From: Actinomycetota bacterium
GTDB taxonomy: Bacteria > Actinomycetota > Thermoleophilia > Solirubrobacterales > Solirubrobacteraceae
DNA length: 7,915 nucleotides
Assembly: GCA_019348575.1 (NCBI GenBank)
Contig: JAHWJE010000055.1
Span: 1 to 7,915, forward strand
Direction of reading: 5' to 3'
Shown: positions 5,711 to 7,915 of the stretch, piece by piece
Numbering within the stretch: position 1 is the stretch's first letter
Layout of the letters: the number at the start of each line of letters is the position of its first letter
Notes under the pieces: generated by a model
The model's input: only the letters and a program-made list of their open reading frames with translations
Database searches by the model: none
Told to the model about the DNA's origin: nothing
Translations under genes and position numbers: made by a program

Positions 5711-7400
5711 CGTCCCGACAGTCGTCGGCATCAACCGCACGCAGGACGCTTCGATCGCCGTCGCCCGCGGGCGCTCGCAGGTGACGAGCCTGCAGAAGGA
5801 GCGCCTGACGCGGCGCAAGCACCACTGGGGCCGCTTGGGCGACGTGCGCGACCGCTACCTGCCGAGCCTCCCCGAGCTGCACGAGGCGATCGACCTCGTC
5901 GTCGAGTGCTACTCGTCCGACAGCGAGGTCTCCAAGCGCGCCGCGTATCACGACGAGCTGGCGGAGAGCCTGCGCTTCCGCGGCGAGATGCGCGTCGAGC
6001 AGGTCTCGCACCACCTCGCGCACCTCTACAGCGCGTTTCACCCGTCGCCGTTCGACGCCGCCGCGGTGATGGTGATCGACGCGCAGGGAAGCCGCGTGCG
6101 CGACATCAGCGAGCCGTTTCCCGGCTCGGCCGGCGCGGCGCCCGAGCTGCTCGAGATCGCGTCGTACTACGACTGCGACCGCGGGTCGGGGCGGGTGGAC
6201 TGCATCGGCAAGCAGCTGTGGGACGGAGACTGGGATCGCCCGGTCGGGCTGGGCTGCTTCTACTACCTGCTCACCCGGATGATGTTCCCCACCGGGGAGG
6301 GCAACGAGGGCAAGGTCATGGGCCTGGCCCCGTTCGGCCGGCGCGGTTCGCTCGGGCTGCCCGAGCTCGTCGTCGACGAGTACCGCGTCCTGATCCCCGA
6401 CGAGTGGAAGGAGCTGTTCGCCGAGCGCGAGCGCTTCCTCTTCCCGACCGCCGACGGCGCGTCGATCGCCGACAGCGCGAACCTCGCCGCCGAGGGCCAG
6501 CACGCGTTCGAGTCGGCGCTGCTGCGCGTGGCGCGCTGGCTCGCCGACGAGACCGGCCAGACGAACCTCTGCTACGCCGGCGGCGCGGCGCTGAACTGCT
6601 CGGCGAACGGGCGCCTCGTGCGCGAGAGCGCCTTTCGCGGCGTCTTCATCCCGCCGAGCCCGCACGACGGCGGCACGGCCGTCGGCTGCGCGCTGTACGG
6701 CATGATCGCCGTGCTCGGGCAGCCGAGCGACTTTCGCTGGTCGCACGACTTCCTGGGGCCGGAGATCGACGAGTCCGCGCTCGAGGCGGCGCTCAACGGG
6801 GGCGCGGAGGACCTCGTCGTCGAGCGTCCGGAGGACCTGCTCGAGCGCGTCGTCGAGATCCTCGACGGCGGCGGCGTCATCGCCGTCCACAACGGGCGCA
6901 GCGAGTCCGGGCCGCGCGCGCTCGGCAACCGCAGCATCATCGCCGACGCGCGCCACCCGGCGATGCAGGACCACATCAACTTCAACGTCAAGGGCCGCGA
7001 GTGGTTCCGTCCGCTCGCCCCGATCGTGCTGCTCGACGCGGCGCCCGAGATCTTCGACATCGACCGCCCCTCGCCGTTCATGCAGGTCGCAGCCGACGTG
7101 CGCCCGGAGTACCGCGAGCGGCTGCCGGCGATCACGCACGTCGACGGGACCGCGCGACTGCAGTCCGTCGAGCCCGAGAACACGCCGTTCCTGCACGCGC
7201 TGCTGACGCGCTTTGCGGAGCGCACCGGCTGCCCGGTGCTGCTCAACACGTCGCTCAACGGCAAGGGCGACCCGCTGACCGAGACCCCGGCCGACTCGAT
7301 CGAGTGCTTTCGCACGACGCAGATGCACGCGCTCGTGCTGCCGCCGTTTCTCGTGCGCAAGCGCGACGAGCCGCCGCTCGTCCCCCGGAGCGGGCCTTGA
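5703..7400 (+). CDS. NodU/CmcH-family O-carbamoyltransferase
   Basis: Enzyme of 565 residues predicted to transfer a carbamoyl group from carbamoyl phosphate, via carbamoyl-adenylate, to a hydroxyl, here probably of a sugar. The N-terminal Kae1-like domain shows VGINRTQDAS (8-17), SHHLAHLYSAF (102-112) with the metal-binding His pair, the acidic VIDAQG (Asp126), GNEGKVMGLAPFG (200-212) and CYAGGAALNCSANG (290-303). The C-terminal YrdC-like domain has GRSESGPRALGNRS (398-411), FRPLAPIVL (435-443) and NTSLNGKGDPLTETP (515-529). Length is normal for the family. The His that usually precedes Asp in the first motif is Gln14, and the usual GRMExGPRALG reads GRSESGPRALG. GTG at 5703 is fixed by the AAGGAGG site and the conserved first strand. 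It overlaps the GT9 gene by eight bases, placing it firmly in the glycan operon. The acceptor is unknown. Confidence 0.95.
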   Translation: MDDVPTVVGINRTQDASIAVARGRSQVTSLQKERLTRRKHHWGRLGDVRDRYLPSLPELHEAIDLVVECYSSDSEVSKRAAYHDELAESLRFRGEMRVEQVSHHLAHLYSAFHPSPFDAAAVMVIDAQGSRVRDISEPFPGSAGAAPELLEIASYYDCDRGSGRVDCIGKQLWDGDWDRPVGLGCFYYLLTRMMFPTGEGNEGKVMGLAPFGRRGSLGLPELVVDEYRVLIPDEWKELFAERERFLFPTADGASIADSANLAAEGQHAFESALLRVARWLADETGQTNLCYAGGAALNCSANGRLVRESAFRGVFIPPSPHDGGTAVGCALYGMIAVLGQPSDFRWSHDFLGPEIDESALEAALNGGAEDLVVERPEDLLERVVEILDGGGVIAVHNGRSESGPRALGNRSIIADARHPAMQDHINFNVKGREWFRPLAPIVLLDAAPEIFDIDRPSPFMQVAADVRPEYRERLPAITHVDGTARLQSVEPENTPFLHALLTRFAERTGCPVLLNTSLNGKGDPLTETPADSIECFRTTQMHALVLPPFLVRKRDEPPLVPRSGP

Positions 7401-7451
7401 CGCCGTGACGGCGGCCGCGCAACGGCGAGGCGGCGGCGCGCGAGCGCACCG

Positions 7452-7915
7452 ATGATCGAGGGGTTCCCGCGCGAGGCGAGCGTCGCGCCGGGCGGCCGGC
7501 TCGAGCTTCACGTCTCGACCGACGCGCCCGCCTTCCGGGTCGAGTTCTACCGCTGGGATCGCGAGCTGACGCGGGTGGGCGGGTCAGGCTGGCTCGACGG
7601 CGTCCACGCCCCGCAGCAGCTGCCCTATCACGACTGGACGCGCGACAACGTCGGGCTCGACGGCTCGGACCTTCCCGGATGGCCGTCGTACCGCTTCGCC
7701 GTCCCCGCCGACTGGCCGTCGGCCGTCTACGTCGCGGTGCTCGTCGAGGCCGGCGACGCGGCGTCGCGCGTGACCGGCGGCGCGCCGTCGCGCGTATCCG
7801 GCGACGCCGCGCCGCGCGTGACCGCCGACGCCCGGCACGCGCGCGCGCTGTTCGTCGTGCGCAGCGCCGCGCCCGGCACCGGCGCGTCGATCCTCTACAA
7901 GGTCCCGCTGCAGAT
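7452..7915 (+). CDS. Protein similar to N,N-dimethylformamidase large-subunit C-terminal domain (5' part only)
   Basis: The first 154 codons of a protein that continues beyond the window. The opening IEGFPREASVAPGGRLELHV (from residue 2), then STDAPAFRVEFYRW, GWPSYRF, SAVYVAVLVEAG and later LFVVRSA and ILYKVPLQ, matches the start of the domain named after the N,N-dimethylformamidase beta (large) subunit. I recall relatives continuing into a Tyr-His-Ala-Tyr-Asn-like segment, which would lie outside. Most family members are uncharacterised, and the amidase role should not be assumed here. ATG at 7452 is the only start, since the upstream in-frame codon run leads straight back to the carbamoyltransferase TGA; the gap is 51 bp and the ribosome binding site is weak. 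Three 8-residue repeats (residues 105-128) interrupt the domain. Position after the carbamoyltransferase suggests it belongs to the same operon. Confidence 0.72.
   Translation, partial: MIEGFPREASVAPGGRLELHVSTDAPAFRVEFYRWDRELTRVGGSGWLDGVHAPQQLPYHDWTRDNVGLDGSDLPGWPSYRFAVPADWPSAVYVAVLVEAGDAASRVTGGAPSRVSGDAAPRVTADARHARALFVVRSAAPGTGASILYKVPLQ
7764..7835 (+). repeat. Three tandem 24-nt imperfect repeats within the last gene
   Basis: Units at 7764-7787, 7788-7811 and 7812-7835 encode SRVTGGAP, SRVSGDAA and PRVTADAR. All keep the reading frame and share a CGCGT core at the same offset. They sit between the strands VYVAVLVEAG and ALFVVRSA, so they probably lengthen a surface loop. A slippage origin is likely. 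Confidence 0.75.

Noticed and set aside
7405..7455. Tiny GTG-initiated frame of 16 codons ending at a TGA that overlaps the next ATG
   Set aside because: Arg/Ala/Gly-rich and very short, with no convincing ribosome binding site. A leader peptide is possible but unsupported.
5457..7511. 684-codon antisense frame over the carbamoyltransferase
   Set aside because: The plus strand carries all conserved carbamoyltransferase motifs; the antisense translation is low-complexity.

Overview
The window is very GC-rich, about 70% or more by eye and higher at third codon positions. Many starts are GTG, genes are tightly packed or overlapping, and several have clear GGAG-type ribosome binding sites. This suggests a high-GC bacterium. 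An actinomycete-like organism, possibly of the Thermoleophilia/Solirubrobacterales kind, is my best guess, but it rests on composition and protein flavour only; no marker gene is present.

The layout is two divergent arms around a roughly 300-bp gene-free stretch (1868-2164). The left arm is on the minus strand. It holds a class I SAM-dependent methyltransferase of the Methyltransf_24 type (1867-1049), followed by a family 2 glycosyltransferase that runs off the left edge (1042-1). The right arm is on the plus strand: bifunctional heptose kinase/adenylyltransferase hldE (2165-3664), a second family 2 glycosyltransferase (3661-4518), a family 9 heptosyltransferase-like glycosyltransferase (4505-5710), a NodU/CmcH-type carbamoyltransferase (5703-7400), and the start of a protein resembling the C-terminal domain of the N,N-dimethylformamidase large subunit (7452 to the right edge). 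The first four right-arm genes overlap at every junction, so they are very probably one translationally coupled operon.

Taken together this is a surface or secreted glycan locus. HldE would make ADP-activated heptose, the GT9 enzyme would transfer heptose or a related sugar, the two GT2 enzymes would add other sugars, and the carbamoyltransferase and methyltransferase would decorate the product. The sugar isomerase, phosphatase and epimerase steps (GmhA, GmhB, HldD) are not in the window. If the host is Gram-positive, the heptose would not go into LPS, which makes the product the most interesting open question.

Smaller oddities are a 20-nt near-palindrome on a run of A/T-ending codons inside hldE, a C-terminal tail on the GT9 protein with non-coding-like composition, a CCCH cysteine cluster in the same protein, and three tandem 24-nt repeats in the last gene. 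I saw no tRNA, rRNA, CRISPR, insertion sequence or integrase.
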